A DNA stretch of 64,000 bases from Pseudomonas guariconensis (lineage in GTDB: Bacteria > Pseudomonadota > Gammaproteobacteria > Pseudomonadales > Pseudomonadaceae), in assembly GCF_015680235.1 (NCBI RefSeq), contig NZ_JADLJL010000012.1:1-64000 (forward strand). The letters run 5' to 3'. A program made the translations under genes and the position numbers. The notes under the pieces were generated by a model. It was not told the DNA's origin, made no database searches, and saw nothing but the letters and a program-made list of their open reading frames with translations. Each line of letters begins with the position of its first letter. Position 1 is the first letter of the stretch. Shown piece by piece: positions 19,301 through 28,391 of this stretch.

Positions 19301-19857
19301 AGCGTCTCTAGGTATTCGGCCACCTGAGCACGACGGAAAAGCGCATGGCTGATACCGCCAAACAAGTTCGATGTGCTTTCGGCGATATACGCCAGCAGGT
19401 CTGTACCGTAGAGCACGGCAGTGGTCGGGGCAACCACCGCATTTAGCGCTCTGGACGGCAACAGAATGTCATCGGCATCGCACACCAGCCGCTGGCAGAT
19501 CACCATGCTGACCTGCTGATGTTCACACAGCACCTTCACTTGATAGCTCAGGCAATGGGTCGCCAAGAGGTCATCATCGCAGAGGAATTTGACCATCTCT
19601 CCGCGAGCCTGGCCGAGGCACTGCAACATATTACGGGCGAACCCAAGACGCGCGGGATTACGAACGTAACGCAGTAGCACTGGCGAAGTCTTGCTCAGCT
19701 CCTCACAAATCATCTCGATCTCGCGGCCAGGGCTGTCATCGCATACGACCACTTCCAGATTCGGGTAGTCCTGATTGAGCGCGCTGCTCAGCGTACGACG
19801 GAAAAACGCTGGGTTGAACGCCGGGATAGTGATGGAGACGAGAGGCTGTGTGTCCAC
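16306..19857 (-). CDS. Very large multidomain glycosyltransferase, flagellin glycosylation (Fgt1-like)
   Basis: A 1183-residue cytoplasmic protein with at least four modules. The first is an N-terminal GT2 domain (VSITIPAFNPAFF, catalytic DDD at 94-96). A second GT2-like stretch spans about 345-560 (LYCDEGAYDG, FKPDFNLDLMRSLPY). A third GT2 domain starts near 580 (VSILIQVGSDLL). A C-terminal GT-B/family-4-like domain covers about 890-1183 (RVGWAGGTSHRGDLELM, NLRLLEYGVCGYPVICTD). It lies between flgL and the 907-residue enzyme, as fgt1 does in P. syringae. Together they likely build and attach the flagellin glycan; which domain adds which sugar cannot be read from sequence. Confidence 0.83.
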   Translation of the reverse strand: MDTQPLVSITIPAFNPAFFRRTLSSALNQDYPNLEVVVCDDSPGREIEMICEELSKTSPVLLRYVRNPARLGFARNMLQCLGQARGEMVKFLCDDDLLATHCLSYQVKVLCEHQQVSMVICQRLVCDADDILLPSRALNAVVAPTTAVLYGTDLLAYIAESTSNLFGGISHALFRRAQVAEYLETLVQDGQGFCARLDMALYICLLRRGHLASLEQVLSIERIHAGRLSHQVAMTEAAKVESDWLRQMLAERTGEREPAEGWVRFLPMQSYGGDDVWQELDMRNFTNRQIASFHQQVGTQSLSFTELYAEWLESRSLSTGQQRLLPKRIEQWPSRPRIKAVVFCDDGEALALRATLDSLAAQSYATSATYVLSTCELPSLPFAGVQHQIRYGDGFDDLNARLIDTSADWVVLLQAGDRLHPHALVIMAERMALNAGSLCLYCDEGAYDGREPSQPIFKPDFNLDLMRSLPYVGRQLAFKCEALRALGGFDTQFGKLAPHDALWRLVEAHGLRAVEHISELLVQSQNNYADWMNDPAVKAHAVEVVRAHLKRIGVAAEVEAAADSMATRVRYQHAFPASVSILIQVGSDLLALRRCVESLFEYTHYSNYEVLLIANGDEPAEVRDWLTAMKGMGSDQLRVLEVRGRGRAASLNLGSEQALGDYLLLLDVGCALFDPQWLHELMSQGQRPEVGIVGPKLYARDGTAAPSALVLGLGGPAGNPFAGNAADAESYLGRLCLVQNWSALSLDCLLVRRELFNELHGLDVQALQQSWFDADLCLRVREAGYLVVWTPFSRVARMLPSALSKEAADQQTFYRRWLPSVADDPAYNKNLSLRQGGFRLEPGLRSGWDPFIARAMPSVLALPFNTTAIGHYRVIQPFTELEHAGWIQGRIGYQIAEPIAAEREKPDAIILQLRYSVESIKEIAEIKRYSSARRIFEIDDYVIAPSEKNDHVRNWPKNVGELLGQAIGLCDRLVVSTEPLADALSHLHHDIRVVPNMLAASLWTGLSSQRQTSAKPRVGWAGGTSHRGDLELMLGVVRALAEEVDWVFFGMCPEILRPYVKEFHKGVPLAQYPRKLASLNLDLALAPLEQNLFNDCKSNLRLLEYGVCGYPVICTDTKAYDGYLPCTRVRANTTELWLDAIRMHLADPGASFRQGDELREAVLRDYVLAPRHLQHWANAWLAD

Positions 19858-19943
19858 GAGTGCTCACTTAAGCGATAAAACATTTCATTCCACGAGACAG
19901 GCGAGAAGAACTTATACAGGCCATCTCGCCCGACCAGCCTCGA

Positions 19944-21512
19944 TCAGATGTAATTGACCAACGACAGTCCAGCGATCTTGGCATACGACTGCATCGAAGC
20001 CTGCAGCATGTTCTTCTGCATCTCCAGGCGCAGCATCACCTCCGCCGGGTCGCTTTCGCGGATCGAACTCTGGGTCTTCTTGTTCTCGGTGCTCAGCGCC
20101 TCGTTGGTCTCGGCCTGCACATCCAGCGCCTGGCCACGACCACCAATAGAGGAAACCGAGGACGATACCTGGTTGATCGCGCTACCAACATTACCTATCG
20201 CGGCGTCCAGCGAAGCAAGGAAGTGCTGTCGCGCCACCGGATCATGGTCCTGAGGCGTAGTCAGTGCCTTACGCAACTGCCCGATCGTATCGAGAATATT
20301 CTGGGTCTGATGAGTATCGACTTTCACCCCAAACGAATCTCCGGCATTCGGAGTACCCGACAGCTCGAAGCTGACTCCGGCCGCAGTGGCCGTCGTTCCG
20401 CTCAGGGTGCCCTTGGAAACCGGACGGCTATCGTCGGTCACCGGCGCCGCATAGAGCTCGAACTCGGTAGCGCTGGTGAACTTGAGCACCGCGCCACCGC
20501 CAGGGAATGCCGCCTTATAGTCGGCGGCATCGCTGATGCCGGCGCTGGTGATCTGCGCCGACGAGGTATTGCCTGGGCTGCGTGTACCGACGATCGAGTC
20601 AGCCTTGGAGCTCAGGCTGAAGATGTGCCCCTTAATGGCGGCATCGGGATCGGCCTCATCACCGGCCTGGAAAGTGATATTCAGGCGCAGGTCGACACCA
20701 CGGAAGTTGATGGTCGCGTTTTCGCTCTTGGGGTCGAAACTACCCCCTTGGCTCGCCTCCAGGGTCACATCGTTGCCATCGGCGTCGAGAATCTTGTACT
20801 GGGTACTGCTGAGGAACTCGATGCTGTACGGCTCACCACTGCGGAAGCGGTCGTTGTAGGTCGCACTGCCGGAAACCTGGCCGTTAGACAGGCTGACACG
20901 GCCATCGTCGGAGGCCGGAATCACCAGGTGGGTCTCGCTGCGGCTGGTGTTCAGCGCCTGCTCGAACGCGTCGTAACCAGTCTCGTTGGCCGCCAGGCTG
21001 AGCATGTCACCCACTTGCAGATTCAACTTGCCCTGATCACCCTGATAGCTGTAGGTGCCGTCGGCATTACGCACATAGGGCGGTGTGTCGCCCTTGGAGC
21101 CGGAGAACAGATACTTGCCGTTCTCGTCCTTGCTATTCATCAGGGTGAACAACTGGTCTTCCAGCGAGGCCAGTTCGTCGGCATTGGCCTTGCGATCGGA
21201 ATCGGTAAATGCGCCGTTACCCGAACTGATCGCCAGTTCATTGACCCGCTGCAGAATCGTGCCAATGGCATTGAGCGTACTTTCCGCAGTCCCCAACGCA
21301 TTACGCACATTGACGATATTGCCGCTGTACTGCTCCAGCATGTTCTGCTGCTGTTCCAGCTGCAGCAGGCGTGCGGCGCCCACCGGATCGTCGGCCGCGG
21401 TACGCACGCGCAGGAAGTCGCTGGCCTCCTGGGACGTCTTGTTGACGTTGGAGAAGGTGCGCTGATAGTTCGCGCTGCTGGTGTTGTAGAACTGCGAAGT
21501 GGAGATGCGCAC
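19944..21512 (-). CDS. flgL: Hook-filament junction protein FlgL (HAP3)
   Basis: A 522-residue FlgL, longer than the enterobacterial protein (about 317) because of an enlarged middle domain. The flagellin-like N-terminus (MRISTSQFYNTSSANYQRT) and C-terminus (MLQASMQSYAKIAGLSLVNYI) are present. It joins hook and filament on top of FlgK, whose gene is 13 nt upstream. Confidence 0.95.
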   Translation of the reverse strand: MRISTSQFYNTSSANYQRTFSNVNKTSQEASDFLRVRTAADDPVGAARLLQLEQQQNMLEQYSGNIVNVRNALGTAESTLNAIGTILQRVNELAISSGNGAFTDSDRKANADELASLEDQLFTLMNSKDENGKYLFSGSKGDTPPYVRNADGTYSYQGDQGKLNLQVGDMLSLAANETGYDAFEQALNTSRSETHLVIPASDDGRVSLSNGQVSGSATYNDRFRSGEPYSIEFLSSTQYKILDADGNDVTLEASQGGSFDPKSENATINFRGVDLRLNITFQAGDEADPDAAIKGHIFSLSSKADSIVGTRSPGNTSSAQITSAGISDAADYKAAFPGGGAVLKFTSATEFELYAAPVTDDSRPVSKGTLSGTTATAAGVSFELSGTPNAGDSFGVKVDTHQTQNILDTIGQLRKALTTPQDHDPVARQHFLASLDAAIGNVGSAINQVSSSVSSIGGRGQALDVQAETNEALSTENKKTQSSIRESDPAEVMLRLEMQKNMLQASMQSYAKIAGLSLVNYI

Positions 21513-21525
21513 GGTCTACGGCTCC

Positions 21526-23571
21526 TTAAAGGCTGTTGATCAAGGTGGCGAAGGTTTCCTGGGCCGCCTTGATGATCTGCGACGACGCGGTGTAGTACTG
21601 CTGGAACTTGACCAGGTTGCCGACTTCTTCGTCGACGGACACGCCCGATACCGAGTTGCGGCTATCCAGTGCGGACTGTTGCAAGGCATTGGTGGCATTG
21701 CCGTCCATGCTGGCCTGGGAGGTTTTGCCCCCTACGTTGGATACCAGCTTGGCGTAGGCATCGGTGAAACTGATGCCCTTGCCGTCGGCACCGACTTCGA
21801 CAGTGCCCTTGGTCTGCAGGTCGAGTACCGACTGGGCGTTGCGGTTGTCCGCCGAGCCTGCGCCGGTCAGCGACACGGTGAAGCTGTCGCCGTTCTTCGG
21901 CGCACCGGAGACATTCATTTCGAAGGTGAAGGTCTTCTGGGTACTGCCGTCCATGATCGGGTCGCCGTTGGCATCGACCATCGGCACGGACAACTGCAGC
22001 TTGTTTTCCTGGCCGGGGATGATGGTGCCGGTGCCAATCGCGTTGCCCTTGGCGTCGTACATCGTGTAGCCCTGGGGCGAGGCGCTGTCGTCACCGAACA
22101 CCAACTTGACCGGGGTCGAGTACTTCAGGCCGGTCTGCAATTCGCTGCGCTGGGCCGCGTCGTAGATGTCGAGCGAGGAGGTCAGGGTCGGCTGGGTGAT
22201 CGAGCCGGTGCCTTTGTTGCCAGCGCCGTTGACGCCGGTCAGGGGCGCGGCCATGGCCAGGCGATCGGGGTCGGTGAGCACCGACTCGATGGACGCCGCG
22301 GCGTTGCGGGTCGGGGTGATCTTGAAGCTGTCCCCTGCGCTCACCGCACCGCCTTTGAGCGACAGAGTGAAACCGTCGATCACCGGAGCCGGGTCGTCAT
22401 TGAGGTCGAAGGAGCCCATGTCGGTGCCCTCGGGCAGCTTGCGCACGCTGTACTCGGTGGCGCTGGTAAAGGTCACCTGGTAGTCGCTGGTGCTCAGCTT
22501 GCCGGTGTCCTTGATGGTGACATCGAGATTGCCGGAGCCTGCGCTGTTGCGCTGCGATGCCACGCTACGCTCGCTGATGGCCTTGGCGCTGTTGATATCA
22601 CCGAACAGGGTGGCGCCGAACTCGCCGTTCTTGTCGATGCCCTGGGCCAACTGGCGGTTGATCGCATCGGCGACCACCAAGGCCACGCGCCCCAGTTCAT
22701 TGAGTGCAGGGTCCAGGGTGTCGCGGCGATAACGCAACAGCCCCCCCAGCTCACCACCGCTGACGCTGTTGGTGATGTCCATTTTGGTGGAACCGCGGTT
22801 GAGCACAAGGCTCATGCGGGTGGGGTCGGTCTGGCTCGGCTCTGCCGCCAAGGTCTGGGTGGTCTTGCCCAAGACCAGGGCCTGGCCATTCTTCAGGTAG
22901 ATGTCGTAGTTGCCTTCACGCTCCACCACATCGGCACCGATCAACGCGGTCAGCTCGCGCACTGCGCCGTCACGCTGGTCGAGCAGGTCGTTGGGGCTGC
23001 CCTTCACGGCGGAGATGCGCGAAATCTGATCGTTGTACTCGGCGATGGTCGCGGTGAGCTTATTCACCTTGTCTGCGATCGACGCCATGTTGGCGTTGAT
23101 GTTGCTGTTCTGTTGGTTCAGCTGTGCCGACAGCGTATTGAAACGTTTGGCCAGGGCCTGGGAGCTGCCCAGCAGCAACTGGCGCGAGGCATCCTCGTTG
23201 GGCTTGGCCGCGGCATCCTGCAGGGCGCCGAAGAAGCTCTTGAGCGCAGCGGTGATGCCGGTGTCGGCACTCGACAATGCGGTGTCCAGCGGGGTGATCT
23301 GGTTCAGGTAAGACGTGGCATCGCTGGACAGCGAGGTGGTGGTGCGCAACTGGTTTTCCAGGAAGGCGTTGTACACCCGGCGCACATCGGCCAAAGTCGT
23401 GCCGCTGCCGATGAACACCTGGCCGTACTGCTGCGACCCCTTGGTCTTCTGCACGATCTGCTGGCGAGAATAACTGTCCACATCGGCGTTGGCGATGTTG
23501 TTGCCCAGGGTATACATCCCCGATTGCGCGGCGCCCAGGCCCGACATGCCAATATTGATCAAACTCGCCAT
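21526..23571 (-). CDS. flgK: Hook-filament junction protein FlgK (HAP1)
   Basis: A 681-residue FlgK. The rod/hook-type N-terminus (SLINIGMSGLGAAQSGMYTLGNNIAN) and the C-terminal D0 segment (EVGNLVKFQQYYTASSQIIKAAQETF) are conserved. Between them a variable region carries two similar repeats of the type DSFKITPTR / DSFTVSLTG. It lies 12 nt after flgJ and 13 nt before flgL. Confidence 0.96.
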   Translation of the reverse strand: MASLINIGMSGLGAAQSGMYTLGNNIANADVDSYSRQQIVQKTKGSQQYGQVFIGSGTTLADVRRVYNAFLENQLRTTTSLSSDATSYLNQITPLDTALSSADTGITAALKSFFGALQDAAAKPNEDASRQLLLGSSQALAKRFNTLSAQLNQQNSNINANMASIADKVNKLTATIAEYNDQISRISAVKGSPNDLLDQRDGAVRELTALIGADVVEREGNYDIYLKNGQALVLGKTTQTLAAEPSQTDPTRMSLVLNRGSTKMDITNSVSGGELGGLLRYRRDTLDPALNELGRVALVVADAINRQLAQGIDKNGEFGATLFGDINSAKAISERSVASQRNSAGSGNLDVTIKDTGKLSTSDYQVTFTSATEYSVRKLPEGTDMGSFDLNDDPAPVIDGFTLSLKGGAVSAGDSFKITPTRNAAASIESVLTDPDRLAMAAPLTGVNGAGNKGTGSITQPTLTSSLDIYDAAQRSELQTGLKYSTPVKLVFGDDSASPQGYTMYDAKGNAIGTGTIIPGQENKLQLSVPMVDANGDPIMDGSTQKTFTFEMNVSGAPKNGDSFTVSLTGAGSADNRNAQSVLDLQTKGTVEVGADGKGISFTDAYAKLVSNVGGKTSQASMDGNATNALQQSALDSRNSVSGVSVDEEVGNLVKFQQYYTASSQIIKAAQETFATLINSL

Positions 23572-23583
23572 GGTTCCAAACCC

Positions 23584-24738
23584 TTAAAGTTGCGTTGTGG
23601 TACCGAGCATTGCGTAGCTCTCGTACGACTTCATCTGTCTTGCGATCTGCGAGATCTTGCTGGCGTAATTCGGGTCGGTGGCGTACCCGGCCTTCTGCAG
23701 CTCCCGCACGAACTGTTCCGGGTTATCGGCCGCCTTCACCGCATCTTGATAGCGCGCGTTGTTCTGCAACAGGCTGACCAGGTCGTGGAAACTGTCCTGG
23801 TAGGAGTCGTAGGAGCGGAACGCCGCGGTCTCCTTGACGAACTGCCCGCCACGAAATTCGCTGGTGATCGCCCGCGCATGCCCACCCTGCCAGTTGCCCG
23901 TGGCCTTGATGCCGAACAGGTTATGGCTGCTGGTGCCATCGGCATTGCGCATGACCGACTTGCCCCAGCCCGTTTCCAGGGCGGCCTGGGCCACCAGGTA
24001 GCGGGGGTCGATGCCGATGCGCTTGGCCGCCTGCTCGGCCATCGGCAGCATGGTGGCGACGAATTCGTCGCTGTCGCCGAAGGCCTTCTTCGGCGCCAGC
24101 GGTGGCTGGGCAACGGCACGGCCGAGAATGCGCAGGCCGTTATCCGGCACGGCGAAGGCGCGCGCGACCTGCTGCCCTTCGCGGGCTGGCACTGCGGCGG
24201 TGTTGCTGGTGGCCGCCGACGGCACGATGCCGGCCAGCAGGCGGTCGGTAAGCTTGCCCGGCAACGCCAGGCGGCGGGCATTGAGCGCCGCGACGTCATT
24301 GCGGGTCGCCGTCGATTCGCTGGTGTGCACCGGCTCGGCCACCTTGTTACCCCACAACGCAGGGGCGTGCCCCTCGATGCGTGGGAACGGGCTGGTATTG
24401 ACGGATGGGCCCTTGTTCTTCGACAGCTGGCGCACCAGCACATCCTGCAAACCGATGCCACCGCCCTCGCGCGACATGCTCACAGCCAACTGCTGGTCGT
24501 ACATGTCGCGGTACTGCTTGACCGTCTCGGAGTTCATCGGGTTGTCGTCGGCCAGCACGTCGCTGGCCTTGCGCGAAGCCTTGAGCATCTCGCTGATGAA
24601 CAGCGACTCGAACTCCTGGGCCACCTTGCGCACATTGGCGTCGCTGTCGCGATCACCGTGCTTGAGCGAGCTCAGGCGATTGAGGTCGGTATAGGCGCCG
24701 CTGTCGGCGTGTCCGGAGACCAGGCTCTTGGGAGTCAT
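23584..24738 (-). CDS. flgJ: Flagellar peptidoglycan hydrolase and rod scaffold FlgJ
   Basis: A 384-residue two-domain FlgJ. The N-terminal half is the rod-capping domain (SLFISEMLKASRKASD, then YRDMYDQQLAVSMSREGG). The C-terminal half is a glucosaminidase-type domain (AAKRIGIDPRYLVAQAALETGWGKS, with the catalytic Glu in LETGWG; split here for length). It clears a hole in peptidoglycan for the rod. The linker is Ala/Pro/Thr-rich. Confidence 0.95.
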   Translation of the reverse strand: MTPKSLVSGHADSGAYTDLNRLSSLKHGDRDSDANVRKVAQEFESLFISEMLKASRKASDVLADDNPMNSETVKQYRDMYDQQLAVSMSREGGGIGLQDVLVRQLSKNKGPSVNTSPFPRIEGHAPALWGNKVAEPVHTSESTATRNDVAALNARRLALPGKLTDRLLAGIVPSAATSNTAAVPAREGQQVARAFAVPDNGLRILGRAVAQPPLAPKKAFGDSDEFVATMLPMAEQAAKRIGIDPRYLVAQAALETGWGKSVMRNADGTSSHNLFGIKATGNWQGGHARAITSEFRGGQFVKETAAFRSYDSYQDSFHDLVSLLQNNARYQDAVKAADNPEQFVRELQKAGYATDPNYASKISQIARQMKSYESYAMLGTTTQL

Positions 24739-24750
24739 GGGCAGGCGTCC

Positions 24751-25860
24751 TCAGATCACGATCAGGTCGGCCTGCAAGGCGCCGGCCTGCTTCAGGGCTT
24801 CGAGGATCGCCATCAGGTCGCTGGGCGCCGCGCCGACCTGGTTCACCGCACGGACGATCTCGTCCAGGGTGGTACCCGGGCCGAACTTGAACATCGGCTT
24901 GGCTTCCTGCTGGGCGTTGACCCGCGAACGCGGCACCACGGCGGTCTGGCCGTTGGAGAATGGCCCAGGCTGGCTGACGATCGGGTCTTCGGTGATGGTC
25001 ACGGTGAGGCTGCCGTGGGTCACCGCCGCTGGCGAGACCTTGACGTTCTGGCCGATGACGATGGTGCCGGTACGCGAGTTGATGATGACCTTGGCCACGG
25101 CCTGGCCCGGGTCGATCTCCAGGTTCTCGAGGATCGACAGGTAATCCACCCGCTGGCTCGGGTCCATGGGTGCAGTGACGCGCACCGAGCCGCCATCGAC
25201 AGCCTGGGCGACACCCGGGCCGAGTAGTTCGTTGATCTTGTCGACGATGTGCTTGGCGGTGGTGAAATCCGGGCGGTTGAGGTTCAGCGTCAGGCTGTTG
25301 CCCTGGTTGAAGCCGCTCGGCACGGCGCGCTCGACGGTGGCACCGCCCGGGATACGGCCGGCCGACGGCACGTTGACGGTGATCTTGGAGCCATCCCGCC
25401 CTTCGGCGTCGAAGCCGCCCACCACCAGGTTGCCCTGGGCCACGGCATAGACGTTGCCATCGATACCCTTGAGCGGGGTCATCAGCAGGCTACCGCCGCG
25501 AAGGCTCTTGGAGTTGCCGATCGAGGAGACGGTGATATCCACCACCTGGCCAGGCTTGGCGAAGGCCGGCAGGTCGGCGTGCACCGACACTGCAGCCACG
25601 TTCTTGAGCTGCACGTTACCCGACCCTGGCGGCACCTTGATGCCGAACTGCGAGAGCATGTTGTTGAAGGTCTGCAGGGTGAACGGGGTCTGGGTGGTCT
25701 GGTCACCCGTGCCGTTCAGACCTACCACCAGGCCGTAGCCGATCAACTGGTTGGTACGCACGCCGGAAATGCTGGCGATGTCCTTCAGGCGCTCGGCCTG
25801 GGCGCCGAAGGCACAGGTCATGAGCAGGGTCGCGGCGATCAGCTGCCTTACGTTGAACAT
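24751..25860 (-). CDS. flgI: Flagellar P-ring protein FlgI
   Basis: A 369-residue periplasmic protein with a Sec signal peptide ([21 protein letters not shown], cleaved near residue 22) followed by the conserved [29 protein letters not shown] region. It forms the P ring around the distal rod. I start at MFNVRQL (25860); an ATG two codons upstream (25866) is possible and only adds two residues. Still longer frames run back through flgH in another frame and are rejected. Confidence 0.95.
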   Translation of the reverse strand: MFNVRQLIAATLLMTCAFGAQAERLKDIASISGVRTNQLIGYGLVVGLNGTGDQTTQTPFTLQTFNNMLSQFGIKVPPGSGNVQLKNVAAVSVHADLPAFAKPGQVVDITVSSIGNSKSLRGGSLLMTPLKGIDGNVYAVAQGNLVVGGFDAEGRDGSKITVNVPSAGRIPGGATVERAVPSGFNQGNSLTLNLNRPDFTTAKHIVDKINELLGPGVAQAVDGGSVRVTAPMDPSQRVDYLSILENLEIDPGQAVAKVIINSRTGTIVIGQNVKVSPAAVTHGSLTVTITEDPIVSQPGPFSNGQTAVVPRSRVNAQQEAKPMFKFGPGTTLDEIVRAVNQVGAAPSDLMAILEALKQAGALQADLIVI

Positions 25861-25871
25861 GGTCATTCGAC

Positions 25872-26567
25872 TCAGAAGGGCCAGAGCGGGCTGATGAAGA
25901 AGCGGTCCAGCCAGCCGGGCTGGCTGGCATCGGCAAAGGAGCCGGTGCCCGAGTAGGTGATGCGCGCATCGGCCACGCGGGTGGACGGCACGGTGTTGTC
26001 GGTGGCGATGTCGTCGGCACGGATCAGGCCGGCAATGCGCACCAGCTCCTCGCCGGTGTTCAAGGTCAGCCATTTCTCGCCGCGCACGGCGATAATGCCG
26101 TTGGGCAGCACCTCGGCCACGGTGACGGTAATCGAACCGGTCAGGGTGTTGCCCTGGGTCGCCTTGCTGTCGCCCTTGGTGGCGCGCTCGCCGCTATAGC
26201 CGGCCTCCAGAGACAGGTCACCACCGCCGAACGGGTTGTTGGTGTTCGGGGTGGTGCCGAACAGCGAGGTCAGGCCGATGTTGGCGTTGCTGTTCTTCTG
26301 GATCTGCGAACCTGCGTTCTTGCTCGCCGAGGTGCGCTCGTTGAGGGTGATGGTGATGATATCGCCCACCCGGAACGCTTTGCGGTCGGTGTACAGGTTC
26401 TGCTCGAAACCGGCCTGGTAGATCGAACCGTTGTTGGCCGCCGCAGGCAACGGGGTGCGCGGCAACACCGGCGCGTAGTACGGGTCGTTGGGCTTTGGCG
26501 TCGGCGCGACGCAACCGGCCAACAACACCGCGCCCCCGAGGGCGAAGACGGACAACAGACGATTCAT
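25872..26567 (-). CDS. flgH: Flagellar L-ring lipoprotein FlgH
   Basis: A 231-residue outer-membrane lipoprotein. The lipobox is LLAGC (Cys19) after a short signal sequence. Downstream motifs [22 protein letters not shown] and [23 protein letters not shown] (each split or shortened here) are typical. It forms the L ring with FlgI below it. The stop is 8-11 nt before the flgI start. Confidence 0.95.
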   Translation of the reverse strand: MNRLLSVFALGGAVLLAGCVAPTPKPNDPYYAPVLPRTPLPAAANNGSIYQAGFEQNLYTDRKAFRVGDIITITLNERTSASKNAGSQIQKNSNANIGLTSLFGTTPNTNNPFGGGDLSLEAGYSGERATKGDSKATQGNTLTGSITVTVAEVLPNGIIAVRGEKWLTLNTGEELVRIAGLIRADDIATDNTVPSTRVADARITYSGTGSFADASQPGWLDRFFISPLWPF

Positions 26568-26600
26568 GACGCTTACCTCACGGTGTAACGGGCTTGGGGC

Positions 26601-27386
26601 TTACAGCTGCTGGGTGACGAACGAGAGCATCTGGTCGGCAGTGGAGATGACCTTGGAGTTCATCTCGTAGGCGCGTTGGGTGGTGATCATGTTCACCAGC
26701 TCTTCCACGGTGCTGACGTTGGAGTTTTCCAGGGTCTGCTGCAGGGTAGTGCCGAAGCCGTTCAGGCCCGGGGTACCGATCTGCGGCGCACCGCTGGCGG
26801 CGGTCTCCAGGAACAGGTTGTTGCCGATGGCCTGCAGGCCGGCCGGGTTGATGAAATCGGCGGTCTGGATGTTGCCGATGATCTGTGCGGCCGGGTTGCC
26901 GGCGGTGGTGATCGACACAGTGCCGTCCTGGCCGACGGTGAAGGTCTGGGCATCCGGCGGCACGACGATCGCAGGCTCCAGGGCAAAACCGTTGGCGGTG
27001 ACGATCTGGCCGTCGGAGTTCAGGTGGAAGGTACCGTCACGGGTATAGGAGACGGTGCCGTCCGGCTGCAACACCTGGAAGAAACCGCGGCCGTTGACGG
27101 CCATGTCCAGTGGGTTCTCGGTGGTCTGCAGACTGCCGGTCTGGAAGTTCTTCTGGGTGCCGACGATACGCACACCGGTACCGACCTGCAGGCCCGAAGG
27201 CAGCTCGCTGTCCTGGGTCGACTGGGCGCCGGGCTGGCGCTTGACCTGGTACAGAAGGTCCTGGAACTCGGCGCGATCACGCTTGAAGCCGGTGGTCGAG
27301 ACGTTGGCCAGGTTGTTGGAGATGACGGTCAGGTTGGTGTCCTGGGCGGACAGGCCGGTCTTAGCGACCCAAAGAGCCGGAAGCAT
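26601..27386 (-). CDS. flgG: Distal rod protein FlgG
   Basis: A 261-residue rod protein. The N-terminus (LWVAKTGLSAQDTNLTVISNNLANVST) and C-terminal segment (EELVNMITTQRAYEMNSKVI) are the conserved rod/hook signatures. It lies between flgF (49 nt upstream) and flgH (33 nt downstream) in the flgF-L operon. Confidence 0.97.
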   Translation of the reverse strand: MLPALWVAKTGLSAQDTNLTVISNNLANVSTTGFKRDRAEFQDLLYQVKRQPGAQSTQDSELPSGLQVGTGVRIVGTQKNFQTGSLQTTENPLDMAVNGRGFFQVLQPDGTVSYTRDGTFHLNSDGQIVTANGFALEPAIVVPPDAQTFTVGQDGTVSITTAGNPAAQIIGNIQTADFINPAGLQAIGNNLFLETAASGAPQIGTPGLNGFGTTLQQTLENSNVSTVEELVNMITTQRAYEMNSKVISTADQMLSFVTQQL

Positions 27387-27434
27387 TTAGTGTTCTCCTC
27401 GTGCGCCTGTTTTACGGCACCCGTTCAAAAGTGA

Positions 27435-28175
27435 TTAGCCGATTTGCAAAACACGAGCCATGGCTTCATCGCCTTCCTTGGCCGCGTTCATCATCTTGAC
27501 GTGCAACTCGAATTGGCGGGACAGGGCCAGTACCGAGGTCATTTCCTCGACGGCATTGACGTTGCTCGACTCCAGGAAGCCCGACACCACCTTGACGTTG
27601 ACGTCGGCATCGGCCGGCTGCCCGCTGGTGGTGTGGATCATGCCGTCCAGGCCCTTGGTCAGGCCCTTGGTGTCCGGGTTGACCAGCTTGATGCGATCGA
27701 CCTCGGCCATCACTCGCGGGTCTTCGCCCATGGCACGAATACTGATGGTGCCGTCTTCGCCGATCTCCACCTTCTGCTCCGGCGGAATCGCGATCGGGCC
27801 GCCATTGCCGATCACCGGCATACCATTGCCGGCGCGCAATACGCCGAGGGCGTCAATGTTCAGGCTGCCCGTGCGCACGTAGGCTTCACTGCCGTCAGGT
27901 GCCTGCACGGCGATGAAGCCGTCCCCACTGACCGCCACGTCCAGCTCGCGCCCGGTTTCCACCAAGGCACCGGCGGTAAAGTCGGTGGCCGGGCGTTCGG
28001 TCATGGCAAAGGCACGCGCCGGAAAGCTGTCACCGAATACCGGCATCGAGCGCGCCTGCTCCAGGTCACGCTGGAAACCGTTGGTGGAAACGTTCGCCAG
28101 GTTGTTGGCATGGGCCCGCTGGGCCAGCGCGTTCTGGCTGGCACCGGTCATGGCCACGTAAAGCATCTTGTCCAC
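27435..28175 (-). CDS. flgF: Proximal rod protein FlgF (GTG start)
   Basis: A 246-residue rod protein beginning MDKMLYVAMTGASQNAL. The start is GTG at 28175: GGAGG lies 6 nt upstream of it, whereas the ATG at 28181 directly abuts that ribosome-binding site. The C-terminal VEEMTSVLALSRQFELHVKM is the rod-family signature. It is the first gene of the flgF-G-H-I-J-K-L operon with a sigma54 site upstream. Confidence 0.94.
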   Translation of the reverse strand: MDKMLYVAMTGASQNALAQRAHANNLANVSTNGFQRDLEQARSMPVFGDSFPARAFAMTERPATDFTAGALVETGRELDVAVSGDGFIAVQAPDGSEAYVRTGSLNIDALGVLRAGNGMPVIGNGGPIAIPPEQKVEIGEDGTISIRAMGEDPRVMAEVDRIKLVNPDTKGLTKGLDGMIHTTSGQPADADVNVKVVSGFLESSNVNAVEEMTSVLALSRQFELHVKMMNAAKEGDEAMARVLQIG

Positions 28176-28233
28176 AGTCATCCTCCGCTGCACCGACGAC
28201 CGATTGCCGCCGACGTTGCTTTGCAGGCACTAA

Positions 28234-28249
28234 AGCAAGTTCCGAACCA
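28234..28249 (-). promoter_or_regulatory. Sigma54 promoter for flgFGHIJKL
   Basis: The minus strand reads TGGTTCGGAACTTGCT, with correct GG-N10-GC spacing and a perfect TTGCT -12 element. It is about 60 nt upstream of the flgF GTG. Confidence 0.8.
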
Positions 28250-28265
28250 ACTTTTCAAAATCATG

Positions 28266-28290
28266 AAAAAGCCCGTGAATACGGGCTCTT
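28266..28290 (-). terminator. Terminator after the 61-residue secreted protein gene
   Basis: GAGCCCGT-ATTC-ACGGGC hairpin followed on the minus strand by TTTTT. It separates the small gene at 28,392 from the flgF promoter. Confidence 0.85.
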
Positions 28291-28391
28291 GGGGAATCTT
28301 TCGGGGAAGCGGACGTCGGTTATCCGGCGCCTGATTGCCGGTGACGGCAAAGATCTGCAATCACACCCCCGATATAGACGCGAGCATGCAC

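Noticed and set aside
21499..25227. 1242-codon plus-strand frame opposite flgK, flgJ and part of flgI
   Set aside because: Same antisense artefact; no domain recognisable, and the minus-strand genes are full-length and conserved.
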